In this document: positions 36,153 through 44,691 of the stretch, piece by piece
How the letters are laid out: every line of letters starts with the position of its first letter
How positions within the stretch are numbered: the first letter of the stretch is position 1
DNA from: Nitrospiraceae bacterium
GTDB lineage: Bacteria > Nitrospirota > Thermodesulfovibrionia > Thermodesulfovibrionales > UBA1546
Assembly (NCBI GenBank): GCA_021373015.1
Contig: JAJFTJ010000008.1
Span: 1-45,139 of the forward strand
Direction of reading: 5' to 3'
DNA length: 45,139 nt
Notes under the pieces: model-generated
The model's database searches: none
Seen by the model: only the letters and a program-made list of their open reading frames with translations
Told to the model about the DNA's origin: nothing
Position numbers and translations under genes: made by a program

Positions 36153-37185
36153 AATTCAGTTCTCCTTTTTTTAGATATTCGAGAATACCTGCTTCCAGAT
36201 AACGAGCAATATTATCTCTGTGCATTTCATTATTAAGTTGGATTTCTTCTTCTTTATTGCTAAGGCATGAAACCTCTGCTAAAACAGAAGGCACATCAAC
36301 TCCGACCAGAACAACAAATGGCGCTCTCTTTACTCCGAAATTATGAATAGTGCTGTTATTTTTTTTACTGTTGAAGTATAAACTTTTTTGAATTGATGTC
36401 GCCAGTTTTCTGGATTCCTCTAGTTTTAATGTATAACCTATTTTTTCAATGAGCTGTTTGAATTCACTGATTGCAAACTGCGAACCTGCATTTTCCTGCT
36501 CTGCAAGTTTTAATGTTTTTATATCGCTGGAAGGACCGAAATAATATGTCTCTATGATATTTATGGGTTTGAACGGTAGATAATTAAGATGTACGGATAT
36601 GAATAAATCAGCTCTTTCCGTGCGGGCCATTTCTACTCTTTTGCTTAGGGGCATAGTTGTATCATTTTCTCTTGTCATGATCACAATTAAATTTTTATGT
36701 TTTTTAAGTCTGTCTTTTAGTCTTTTGGCTATATCAAGTGTAATCTCTTTTTCTTTTGCACCAAGTCTGCCAATGGTACCTGGGTCATTGCCGCCATGAC
36801 CTGGATCAATCATTATTTTTTTCACGCCCAGGCCGAAAATGCGGCTGATTGGTGTTTGTTTTGTGTCTATGAAGTTTGTGTATTCTGACAGATTTGCCTC
36901 TAATGGTTTTTCTGCATTCCGAGCAACTGGATTCTGTGTAATTAAATTTGCTGTTGTAATAAGCTCTTTCTCAGAAAAAAATGGAATATCAAGATAATTC
37001 CCCTGACCTAGAATTATTCCGAAAAGTACGATAGAAAATAAAAAAGTTTTTTTCAGTCTGAAAAATATTCTTGACGGGACAGTATAATTGTTCTTGCTGA
37101 TTATCCTTAGGTTGTCTTGATAGACACCTCGCAGGATACTCTGCTTAGCACGTATCTGCCATATTTTTAAGAAAATTGACAGCAT
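36136..37185 (-). CDS. N-acetylmuramoyl-L-alanine amidase (Amidase_3)
   Basis: This zinc amidase cuts the bond between glycan and stem peptide in peptidoglycan. The 349-residue protein has a cytoplasmic N-terminus of about 45 residues, one membrane segment (about 46-62), and a C-terminal catalytic domain. Zinc ligands are H130 (IDPGHGGNDPG), a glutamate near 145-147 (KEKEITL) and H199 (ISVHLN), with the catalytic glutamate in LAEVSCLSN. No AMIN domain is seen. The start at ATG 37185 is the only ATG in the early part of the frame, and its ribosome binding site is weak. The gene overlaps the actin gene start. Confidence 0.92.
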   Translation of the reverse strand: MLSIFLKIWQIRAKQSILRGVYQDNLRIISKNNYTVPSRIFFRLKKTFLFSIVLFGIILGQGNYLDIPFFSEKELITTANLITQNPVARNAEKPLEANLSEYTNFIDTKQTPISRIFGLGVKKIMIDPGHGGNDPGTIGRLGAKEKEITLDIAKRLKDRLKKHKNLIVIMTRENDTTMPLSKRVEMARTERADLFISVHLNYLPFKPINIIETYYFGPSSDIKTLKLAEQENAGSQFAISEFKQLIEKIGYTLKLEESRKLATSIQKSLYFNSKKNNSTIHNFGVKRAPFVVLVGVDVPSVLAEVSCLSNKEEEIQLNNEMHRDNIARYLEAGILEYLKKGELNYEAKR

Positions 37186-37287
37186 AACTTATAGAATAAC
37201 TTTAACAATTTGTTCTAATTAATTCAAATAGATTTCAGGGCTGATTTCTATTCCTTTGCGTTTTTCAGAAATAACATTGATATTATT

Positions 37288-38034
37288 TTAGGCTGGACTC
37301 TCTGCTTCTTTTTTCTGAGGATTGATTACCCATATATTCCCAAAGTCTTTTTCCTGATACACTCTGGCAAGACCTAATCGTATAATTTCCAGTAATGCCA
37401 TGAATGTGACTATAAGCTGAGGTCTTGTCCTGTCTTCCTGAAAAAGTTCCTCGAACCTTATAGTCTCTTTGTTTTCCAGTATATCGATAATCAACGATAT
37501 CTTATCTTTTACAGTGAGAGTTTCCCTTGTTATCTCCTTAAGTTCAGTCGGAGCTTTGTCTATTATTTTTTTAAAAGCTCCTAAGAGATCAAAAAGATTT
37601 ATATCAAAAAGGCAGAGTTCTGGTTCTATTCCTTCTGGTTCTTCTTCTATTGCAGCAGGTTCTCTTTGAAATACCTTTGCCCAATCATCTTCCTTTTCCT
37701 TAAGCCCCAGAGCAGCTTCTTTGTAGGTTTGATATTCAAGCAGCCTCTGCACAAGTTCAAGTCTTGGATCTTCCTGTTCCTCAGGAGGAGTTTCTTCATC
37801 AGGAGGCAGCATCATCCTTGATTTAATATGAATAAGCGTTGCCGCTATGACAAGGAATTCTCCGGCAATTTCAAGGTTGAGCTCTTTCATTATCTCTATG
37901 TATTTAAGATACTGACCGGTTATGAGCGAGATTGGTATGTCATAAATGTCGAGCTTGTTCTCTTTGATAAGATGAAGCAGGAGATCAAGAGGACCTTCGA
38001 AAACAGGTATTTTTATTTTATATTCTTCTTCCAC
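37288..38034 (-). CDS. scpA: Segregation and condensation protein A
   Basis: ScpA is the kleisin that bridges SMC heads in chromosome condensation. The 248-residue protein begins EEEYKIKIPVFEGPLDLLLHLI, the family's N-terminal signature, followed by IKSRMMLPPDEE. The C-terminal winged-helix region (FMALLEIIRLGLARVYQ) is present. The start is GTG 38034, with a poor ribosome binding site. ScpB is not adjacent in this window. It lies 50 bases after nfnB and 102 bases before the amidase gene, all on the minus strand. Confidence 0.95.
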   Translation of the reverse strand: MEEEYKIKIPVFEGPLDLLLHLIKENKLDIYDIPISLITGQYLKYIEIMKELNLEIAGEFLVIAATLIHIKSRMMLPPDEETPPEEQEDPRLELVQRLLEYQTYKEAALGLKEKEDDWAKVFQREPAAIEEEPEGIEPELCLFDINLFDLLGAFKKIIDKAPTELKEITRETLTVKDKISLIIDILENKETIRFEELFQEDRTRPQLIVTFMALLEIIRLGLARVYQEKDFGNIWVINPQKKEAESPA

Positions 38035-38084
38035 AGGTCAGGTTCTTAAGTTTGATTTGCAGATATTCTAACAGATAAGCATGA

Positions 38085-39488
38085 CTATTTGCTTTTTTTG
38101 CTGAGGTATTCGTTGATAGCTTTTGCAGCTTTTCTTCCTGCGCCCATTGCGGATATGACTGTAGCAGAGCCGGTGACAATATCACCGCCAGCATAAATTC
38201 CCTCTCTGCTTGTTTTTCCTGTTGTCTCATCAACTATGATATATCCCCATTTTGTAAGCTTAAGGTCTTTTGTGCTTCTTGGAACAAGAGGATTAACACT
38301 TGTTCCTACAGCCATTATCACAATATCAATTGGTATCTGGAATTCAGATCCTTTTTTCTGAACAGGTTTTCTCCTGCCCGACTCATCAGGTTCGCTCAAA
38401 TCCATTTTGATGCATTCTATTGCCTTGACCCAGCCATTTTCTCCGATTATTCTCACTGGATTAGTAAGCATCTCGAATCTTATGCCTTCTTCTTTTGCAT
38501 GGTGTACTTCTTCTAGTCTCGCAGGCATTTCTTCTTCGGAACGCCGATAAATTATGATCGCCTCTTTTGCCCCAAGTCTTTTTGCAGTTCTTACAGAATC
38601 CATGGCAACATTTCCGCCTCCGACAACAGCAACTCTCTCGCCGATTTTTATCGGAGTGTCATACTCAGGGAAATTATACGCCCTCATAAGATTTGCGCGC
38701 GTGAGAAATTCATTTGCCGAATAGACTCCATTTAGGTTTTCACCATCAATGCCCATAAATCTTGGAAGTCCAGCGCCTGTCCCGATGAAACATGCATCAA
38801 ATTCATGCATCAGCTCATCGACAGTCATTAATTTTCCTACTACAGCATTTGTTGTAATCTCAACACCCATTTTTTTCAGAGTGTCGATTTCTTTAGCAAC
38901 AATGTTTTTAGGAAGTCTGAACTCAGGGATACCGTATATAAGCACTCCCCCGGGCTCATGCAATGCCTCGAATATCGTAACCTTATGTCCTGATTTTGCC
39001 AGATCAAAGGCACATGTAAGCCCGGATGGTCCGCTTCCCACAACCGCTATTTTTTTGCCTGTTGGAGGAGCTGACACAGGGATTTCAGTAAGACCGTTTT
39101 TTATTACCCAGTCCGCTGCAAATCTCTCAAGCCTTCCGATTGCGACTGACTCGAACTTTTTTGTCAGAGTACAGTATTTTTCACACTGGCTTTCTTGAGG
39201 GCAGACTCTTCCGCACACTGCAGGCAGGACATTAACCTCTCTTATAATGTCGAATGCTTTTTTATAATCTTTTTCTGTAATAGCCTTTATGAATCTGGGA
39301 ATCGGAACGCTTACAGGGCATCCCTCAATACATTTTGGAACTTTACATTGAAGGCATCGCTCTGCTTCTTTTAATGCGGTTTCTTCCTGATATCCGAGAG
39401 CAACCTCTGTGAATTTTTTTGCCCTTTCCATAGGGTTCTGTTCAGGCATTGGATTTTTTTTAGGTATGATTTTTTTTGGTTCAGCCAT
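38085..39488 (-). CDS. nfnB: NfnB / glutamate synthase small-subunit-like oxidoreductase
   Basis: The large subunit of NADH-dependent ferredoxin:NADP+ oxidoreductase belongs to the GltD-like family. The 467-residue protein has N-terminal cysteine clusters (CLQCKVPKCIEGCP and CGRVCPQESQCEKYC). It has an FAD-binding VVGSGPSGLTCAFDLA, an NADP-binding VAVVGGGNVAMDSVRTAKRLG, and a final EGIYAGGDIVTGSATVI. The preceding NfnA-like subunit (18-base gap) supports Nfn rather than glutamate synthase; no gltB is present. Nfn bifurcates electrons between NADPH, NAD and ferredoxin. Confidence 0.92.
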   Translation of the reverse strand: MAEPKKIIPKKNPMPEQNPMERAKKFTEVALGYQEETALKEAERCLQCKVPKCIEGCPVSVPIPRFIKAITEKDYKKAFDIIREVNVLPAVCGRVCPQESQCEKYCTLTKKFESVAIGRLERFAADWVIKNGLTEIPVSAPPTGKKIAVVGSGPSGLTCAFDLAKSGHKVTIFEALHEPGGVLIYGIPEFRLPKNIVAKEIDTLKKMGVEITTNAVVGKLMTVDELMHEFDACFIGTGAGLPRFMGIDGENLNGVYSANEFLTRANLMRAYNFPEYDTPIKIGERVAVVGGGNVAMDSVRTAKRLGAKEAIIIYRRSEEEMPARLEEVHHAKEEGIRFEMLTNPVRIIGENGWVKAIECIKMDLSEPDESGRRKPVQKKGSEFQIPIDIVIMAVGTSVNPLVPRSTKDLKLTKWGYIIVDETTGKTSREGIYAGGDIVTGSATVISAMGAGRKAAKAINEYLSKKSK

Positions 39489-39506
39489 ATTTTGACTTTC
39501 TATCCT

Positions 39507-40352
39507 CTATTCAGAGAGTACTCCTGCATGTCGCTTTTTCCATTCATCAAATGATTCTTTCTCTTTATCAATGTATGTTTTTTGTCTGCTCATAAGAACA
39601 TCCCAGTCGACTAAATGTCCGTCAAAATCAGGGCCGTCAACACATGCAAATTTTGTCTCGCCTTTAACATACACCCTGCATCCTCCGCACATTCCTGTGC
39701 CGTCAATCATTATTGAGTTAAGACTGACAATAGTCTTTGTACTAAATGGTTCTGTTGTTTTGCAGACAGAACGCATCATTACTGCAGGGCCGACTGTTAC
39801 AACAAGCTCTGCTCCATTTTCCACTAACTCCTGCTCAAGTGCTTTTGTTACAAATCCCTTGATCCCTTTGCTTCCGTCATCAGTAGTTATGATGACTTTA
39901 TCGCTTACCATATTCATTTCCTCTTCGTAAATAAGCAGGTCATTGCTTCTTGCGCCCATTATTGTTACTACATGATTTCCTGCTGCCTTGAATGCCCGTC
40001 CGATCGGGTACAGAGGAGCAACTCCAAAACCTCCACCTACAAGAATGACTTTTCCGATTTTTTCTATGTGTGTCGGCTGGCCAAGCGGACCGCAGAGATC
40101 GAGAATATTATCACCGGCTTTCAGCATGGACATCTCGGTTGTTGTTTTTCCTACTGCCATGACAATAAGACTTATTGTTCCTTCATCAGGATTTATATCA
40201 GCAAGTGATATCGGTATTCTCTCACCCTTGTCATGAATGCGCAGAATAACAAACTGTCCGGGCTGTGCCTTCTTAGAAATAAGAGGGGCATCTATTTTGA
40301 AATAGAATACATCAGGATTGCGGATTATTTTTTTTTCTAAAATCTTAGCCAT
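39507..40352 (-). CDS. nfnA: NfnA / ferredoxin-NADP reductase subunit
   Basis: This 281-residue protein has an FAD domain (GQFVILRIHDKGERIPISLAD), an NAD-binding stretch (ILVGGGFGVAPLYPIGRA) and a cysteine-rich [2Fe-2S] site near residue 220 (GTGMCGGCRVYV, then FACVDGPDF). This is the NfnA (small) subunit of the bifurcating transhydrogenase, also annotated sulfide dehydrogenase subunit alpha or dihydroorotate dehydrogenase electron-transfer subunit. Pairing with nfnB immediately downstream settles the Nfn assignment. The start at ATG 40352 begins MAKILEKKIIRNPDV. Confidence 0.93.
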   Translation of the reverse strand: MAKILEKKIIRNPDVFYFKIDAPLISKKAQPGQFVILRIHDKGERIPISLADINPDEGTISLIVMAVGKTTTEMSMLKAGDNILDLCGPLGQPTHIEKIGKVILVGGGFGVAPLYPIGRAFKAAGNHVVTIMGARSNDLLIYEEEMNMVSDKVIITTDDGSKGIKGFVTKALEQELVENGAELVVTVGPAVMMRSVCKTTEPFSTKTIVSLNSIMIDGTGMCGGCRVYVKGETKFACVDGPDFDGHLVDWDVLMSRQKTYIDKEKESFDEWKKRHAGVLSE

Positions 40353-40381
40353 AATTGTTTATTTTGATATCCAATTGGTTT

Positions 40382-40426
40382 AAGAATTAAACAGCACCTG
40401 CTTAAAAATGGCGCTGTTTAATTCTT
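40382..40426 (-). terminator. Hairpin after cooS
   Basis: A perfect 14-bp inverted repeat (40382-40395 and 40413-40426), extendable inward by GC pairs, lies 12 bases after the cooS stop in the gap before nfnA. It has no clean T tract on the minus strand. It could be a weak terminator or an RNA-processing/stability element that sets nfnAB below cooS expression. Confidence 0.55.
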
Positions 40427-40438
40427 ATGTATCTATTG

Positions 40439-42424
40439 TTAGTATATTCCCATATGAGGTTTTGCTGATTTCTCAAGTTCACGTCTTGCAGCCATATCCA
40501 TAAGCACTTTTTCTGTGCCGAACTGCCCACGCTCATACTTTTTTAATTTAAGCGCTGTTCTTGCATTGTCAATGTATTCAAGAGCCATAGAGAGTACTTT
40601 CTCGGGATTCGGCTCAAAGTGGAGCGCACCCTTAAATCTCTCGAACCATACATCAGTCATTATTTTAGTTACTTCTTTGCTTGCCTCGACAGGTGAACTT
40701 CCGCCGAATATGACAGGAACGCCTGATGCTGCGAAATAGCATCCAATTGCAATCGCTTTTTCAGACATCCACTCTGGCGCAATTCCGACTGCCGGCATTC
40801 CGCCGATCTCGTCTGAGAGTCCGCCTTCTTCAGCCATTGCGCTTGCAATTGTGAGTATCCGTGAATTATCAACGCATGAACCTAAGTGAAGTATCGGAGG
40901 GATCCCTATTGCCTCGCATACCTCGCGCAATCCCGGTCCTGCATTTTCCAGAGCCATCTCAGGTGTGAGATACCCTGCTGTACCGCAGGCAGCTGAACCG
41001 CAGCCTGTTGATACTATAAGCACATCATTTTTTATCAGTTCTGTAGCAAGGAATCTGTGGAGTCCTGTTGAAGGAACTCTCGGGTTGTCGCATCCGGCAA
41101 GACCGACTACGCCGCGTATTCTTCCTGCGGTAATAGCATCGTTCAGCGGCCTGAATGATCCCCTCCATCTGCCTCCCTGCATATACTCTATATATTCATG
41201 CGAGAACCCTGCTATAACAGGGAACTTTTCTGATATGTGGCTTCCAGTTTTTTTTCTGTTAGGAAAATTGTCTGCTGCCAGCTTAATTATCTCTCTTGCT
41301 ATTTCTTTCGCCTTATGTTCATTGAATTCAATATGCATTGCCCCCTGAATCTTTGCCTTTTCAGAAGTTGTGATAACCTTTGTATGAAATTTTTTCGCAA
41401 GTTCAGTGATTGCAGGCATTATGCACTGGACATCAACGGTCATTGCATCAACAAGACCTGTCATGATACCAAGCTCTTGGTTTGTGAATCCGCCTGCTGT
41501 GGGTATTCCGTGTCTCATCAGAACTTCATTTGCTGTGCAGCACATGCCTCCGATGTTGATGCCTTTTGCGCCCTTGGATTTTGCATAAGATATCATCTCA
41601 GGTTCTGATGAGATATCAACGATGGTTTCAGCCAGCAATGGTTCATGTCCGTGCACGATGAGATTTACCTCATCTTCCTTGAAAATCCCGAAACTTGCCT
41701 CTGCTTTTACAGGCTGCGGTGTTCCGAAGAGGATGTCTGTGATGTCAGTTGATATCATTGAGCCTGCCCAGCCGTCAGCAAGGGATGTCCTCAATCCCTG
41801 AAGCAGGAGATGGTCTGGATCATGGTCAACGCCTATTGCAGTCCGATGCATTGTTTCGCAGACCTCTCTGTCTATCCCTCTTGGCACAACACCCCATTTC
41901 TTCCATCTTTCCTGTGTCTTTTTCGGCGCACGTTTTAAATAATTTATCTCTCCTGTCTGTCTGCCGAAATCCTCAAGCAGTTTCAGTGCAATGTCTTTTG
42001 CAACGTCATTTACAGGTCTTCCTTCGAATTCTATTTCAAGAATTCCAGCGACCTTATATAATTTTCTAACATCAGTAATCTTGAAATCTTTTGTTTCTCC
42101 TGTTGCAACGGCAAGAAGAGCTAACACCATTCCTCTTGCGTGATCAGAGTGTGCAGCTGTTCCTGCTGCAATCATTCTTAAAAGATTTCTAGCTGTAACT
42201 GTAGAGAGTGTTGCTCCGCATACGCCTCGAGCTTCCTCCTCTGCGTTTTTGCCTGTTAGTCTGCATGGACCCATATGACAGTGTTTGCAACATGCTCCTA
42301 TATGACCGATGGGGCAGGGTTTAAGTTTTTCTGCCCGGTCAAAACATGTTTCTATATTATTTGCTTTCCCCCACTCGATTATTTTTTCTGCTGAAGGATT
42401 AGCGCTTCTAGTTTTCTTATCCAT
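40439..42424 (-). CDS. cooS: Anaerobic carbon-monoxide dehydrogenase catalytic subunit
   Basis: CooS/AcsA interconverts CO and CO2 on a Ni-Fe-S cluster. The start ATG 42424 follows GGAGGG at 5-base spacing and gives 661 residues (MDKKTRSANPSAEK). The open frame runs 36 codons further, into the acsB end, without a ribosome binding site. Cysteines C37, C45, C46, C49 and C54 belong to the B/D clusters. The C-cluster ligands are visible in IVHGHEPLL, GGMCCTANEV, DVQCIMP, GCGSAACGTAGY, GSCVDNSR and AIGCYFAASG. It is encoded right after acsB, so it probably feeds acetyl-CoA synthase. Confidence 0.96.
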   Translation of the reverse strand: MDKKTRSANPSAEKIIEWGKANNIETCFDRAEKLKPCPIGHIGACCKHCHMGPCRLTGKNAEEEARGVCGATLSTVTARNLLRMIAAGTAAHSDHARGMVLALLAVATGETKDFKITDVRKLYKVAGILEIEFEGRPVNDVAKDIALKLLEDFGRQTGEINYLKRAPKKTQERWKKWGVVPRGIDREVCETMHRTAIGVDHDPDHLLLQGLRTSLADGWAGSMISTDITDILFGTPQPVKAEASFGIFKEDEVNLIVHGHEPLLAETIVDISSEPEMISYAKSKGAKGINIGGMCCTANEVLMRHGIPTAGGFTNQELGIMTGLVDAMTVDVQCIMPAITELAKKFHTKVITTSEKAKIQGAMHIEFNEHKAKEIAREIIKLAADNFPNRKKTGSHISEKFPVIAGFSHEYIEYMQGGRWRGSFRPLNDAITAGRIRGVVGLAGCDNPRVPSTGLHRFLATELIKNDVLIVSTGCGSAACGTAGYLTPEMALENAGPGLREVCEAIGIPPILHLGSCVDNSRILTIASAMAEEGGLSDEIGGMPAVGIAPEWMSEKAIAIGCYFAASGVPVIFGGSSPVEASKEVTKIMTDVWFERFKGALHFEPNPEKVLSMALEYIDNARTALKLKKYERGQFGTEKVLMDMAARRELEKSAKPHMGIY

Positions 42425-42437
42425 TTTTCCCTCCATT

Positions 42438-44636
42438 TTATAAAATCGGTTCCATCTCAAGCGCCGGATGTCCGGTCTTTGCGAGATGTTCGAGAAGTTT
42501 CTCTGAATCCTCACAAATGGTTTCATCAGCAATTTTGTCGAGCAGGTCAGGGATGCCTTCCTCTGCTGCTCTTTGATTGAACTGCTCCTTGAGACTTTCC
42601 TTTAGATTTTTTGTCATCCATACAATTCTCTTTATGCCGCCGTCACCGTACAGGAACTTTTTGCTTATGATGAAATTTCTTCCAACGCCCATAAACCCTG
42701 GGTTTTGTGTGCCGCCTCCTACGCTTCCAGCGAGTGTTGAGAATTTCATTCCTGCCGGAGTCATTCCTGTGTGGCCTCTTTGAACAAGCATAATGCCGTT
42801 TGCCTCGGGTATTATCGCGATTATGCACTCAAAACATCCGCATGATGTCATTGGGTTAGACATGATTGTGTATAGATTGAGTGTTTCTACAGCTCCGCCT
42901 GACGCTTTCTTGAGATACTCATCAATCCCTGAATATCTTCCGTATCTCTTATCTAGCATTGTGCCTTTTGGTATAGGCTGATTTCCGCCTGTAGGGTCTA
43001 TCTCGAATGCTGCCTTGCCGTCAAGCCAGTTGTATGCGCCGCAGAGTCCAAGCCTTTCAGGGCTTATAACACAAACGTGGCTTGGTGCGAATGACTGACA
43101 GAGCAGACAGGAATAGAATGTATCAACTGCTTCGTCTGTTAATGAACCCAGTCTGAGATCTCTTTCTTTATATGCCTTTCTTGCTTCATCCTGGACTTTG
43201 ATCACATCCTTTTCATCAACATAGATCGTTACCTGCACTTTATCAACAATTGACTTAAATCTATGGTGTGTCATTGTTGCATTCAATACTCCCAGATGTT
43301 CGAGAGTAAAACCCAGCTTCTTTGCCGCTGTGCTTATTCTTATCCAGTTAATGTCGCGCTGTCCCATATGCCATATGCCTTGCGCTTCGTTAATGTTTGA
43401 GTGAATCTTTCTTTCCATGACAGACTCAAAGTCTTTCTGCATTTTTCTGCCGGCAACATCTATAACAATACCGATAGGCATCTGTCCGCCTTTTTCATAT
43501 CTTTCCTGCCAGTTTTCACCGATAACTATCACCTTGTTATCCTCGATCTCATTGAGTTCCTTCATTCTTACCCATTCAAAAGCCGGTGTTCTCTGTCCTC
43601 CGAACTCGATGAACATATCTTCTTTTCTTATTCTCTCTCCTTCAAATGCAGGTCCATAAGCAACAGGTATAGGAGGTTTCTCAACTGTGATTTTCAGTCC
43701 TCTCATTTCGATAGCTCTCTGGACTATCTTGCTGTGATCAAGTTCTTTATCAACTTCTTCATATATACAAACGCCTGTTGGGTGGATTACAGGAATATCT
43801 GTATCGCCTACTGCAGGGAATCCCATATTGATTGCGCCTGCGCCTGTTGACCATTTGATGTCATCCAGAGGACCAAGCACAATTGCAAAGGCAAATACTC
43901 TGTCTTTTTGATATTTCAGATGTTCTTTAAAATCACCGGGCTTTTTGCCGCCGAAAATTAATGATGCTCTGATTGCCCAGTCTAAGGCATAAAGTGTGTG
44001 TTCGGTGTCAGGACCTAATGGAACAATTCTTGTATCCCAGCCAAGCTCAACTCCTTTTCTTAGTAGCTGTTTTGTTACGCTGTTCCCATTAGACTGGCCT
44101 GAAAGAAATGTGAGGATGTTTTTTTCCTGTAGTTCTCTTACTATATTTACAGCTATATCATCTGTCGGCGCAGCGCCGATTATCGCGGCAAAGCCTGGCA
44201 TTGTCCCGTCAACCAGCTGTATTCCTAAATTGCGCTGTATTGTGTCAGTGATAAAACCATTATAGACAAACCCTGTTTCCGCATCTTTTACAGGTTCAAG
44301 TCCTTTTATATAGCGAAGAGCAAGCAGTATCTCCTCTGCAAACAATGTTGCCATTCCTGAATCAAGCGCTTCTCCAAGATACGGTTTCCAGAGTTTTTCA
44401 TCAGGTTCGTCATGAAGCATATCTTTTGCCATGCCTAGCGCAACTTTCATATCTGCAAGTGTTTTCACAGGAAATGCGGTCATCGCATATATCATAGGCA
44501 GATAAAATGCAGTGTCCGGGAACTCAAAAACATAATCCTTGCCTTTTTCAGCAGTAACTTTTTCAAGCATCTCTTCAGCCTGCTTAACAAGTTTGTTAGC
44601 GCCTCTAATGGCTGCAGATGCAATTAGCTTGGACAT
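42438..44636 (-). CDS. acsB: CO-methylating acetyl-CoA synthase
   Basis: AcsB joins CO, a methyl group from the corrinoid protein, and CoA. The 732-residue protein carries the A-cluster ligands with the spacing known from Moorella: CLLC-x8-C-x9-C (CLLCQSFAPSHVC then ERLGLCGAYNW) and the C-G-C pair in MTSCGCFECI. GGAGG precedes the ATG. The gene lies between acsC (upstream on the minus strand) and cooS (13 bases downstream). It can work in acetate formation, carbon fixation or acetyl-CoA oxidation; direction cannot be read from sequence. Confidence 0.97.
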   Translation of the reverse strand: MSKLIASAAIRGANKLVKQAEEMLEKVTAEKGKDYVFEFPDTAFYLPMIYAMTAFPVKTLADMKVALGMAKDMLHDEPDEKLWKPYLGEALDSGMATLFAEEILLALRYIKGLEPVKDAETGFVYNGFITDTIQRNLGIQLVDGTMPGFAAIIGAAPTDDIAVNIVRELQEKNILTFLSGQSNGNSVTKQLLRKGVELGWDTRIVPLGPDTEHTLYALDWAIRASLIFGGKKPGDFKEHLKYQKDRVFAFAIVLGPLDDIKWSTGAGAINMGFPAVGDTDIPVIHPTGVCIYEEVDKELDHSKIVQRAIEMRGLKITVEKPPIPVAYGPAFEGERIRKEDMFIEFGGQRTPAFEWVRMKELNEIEDNKVIVIGENWQERYEKGGQMPIGIVIDVAGRKMQKDFESVMERKIHSNINEAQGIWHMGQRDINWIRISTAAKKLGFTLEHLGVLNATMTHHRFKSIVDKVQVTIYVDEKDVIKVQDEARKAYKERDLRLGSLTDEAVDTFYSCLLCQSFAPSHVCVISPERLGLCGAYNWLDGKAAFEIDPTGGNQPIPKGTMLDKRYGRYSGIDEYLKKASGGAVETLNLYTIMSNPMTSCGCFECIIAIIPEANGIMLVQRGHTGMTPAGMKFSTLAGSVGGGTQNPGFMGVGRNFIISKKFLYGDGGIKRIVWMTKNLKESLKEQFNQRAAEEGIPDLLDKIADETICEDSEKLLEHLAKTGHPALEMEPIL

Positions 44637-44691
44637 CCTGACCTCCTCGTTTTTTAATCAAACGGTTATTTTTAAAAAATTTAGCTTTTAA

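Noticed and set aside
42425-42532. 36-codon N-terminal extension of cooS
   Set aside because: It overlaps the end of acsB, lacks a ribosome binding site, and is unlike any CooS; GGAGGG fits ATG 42424.
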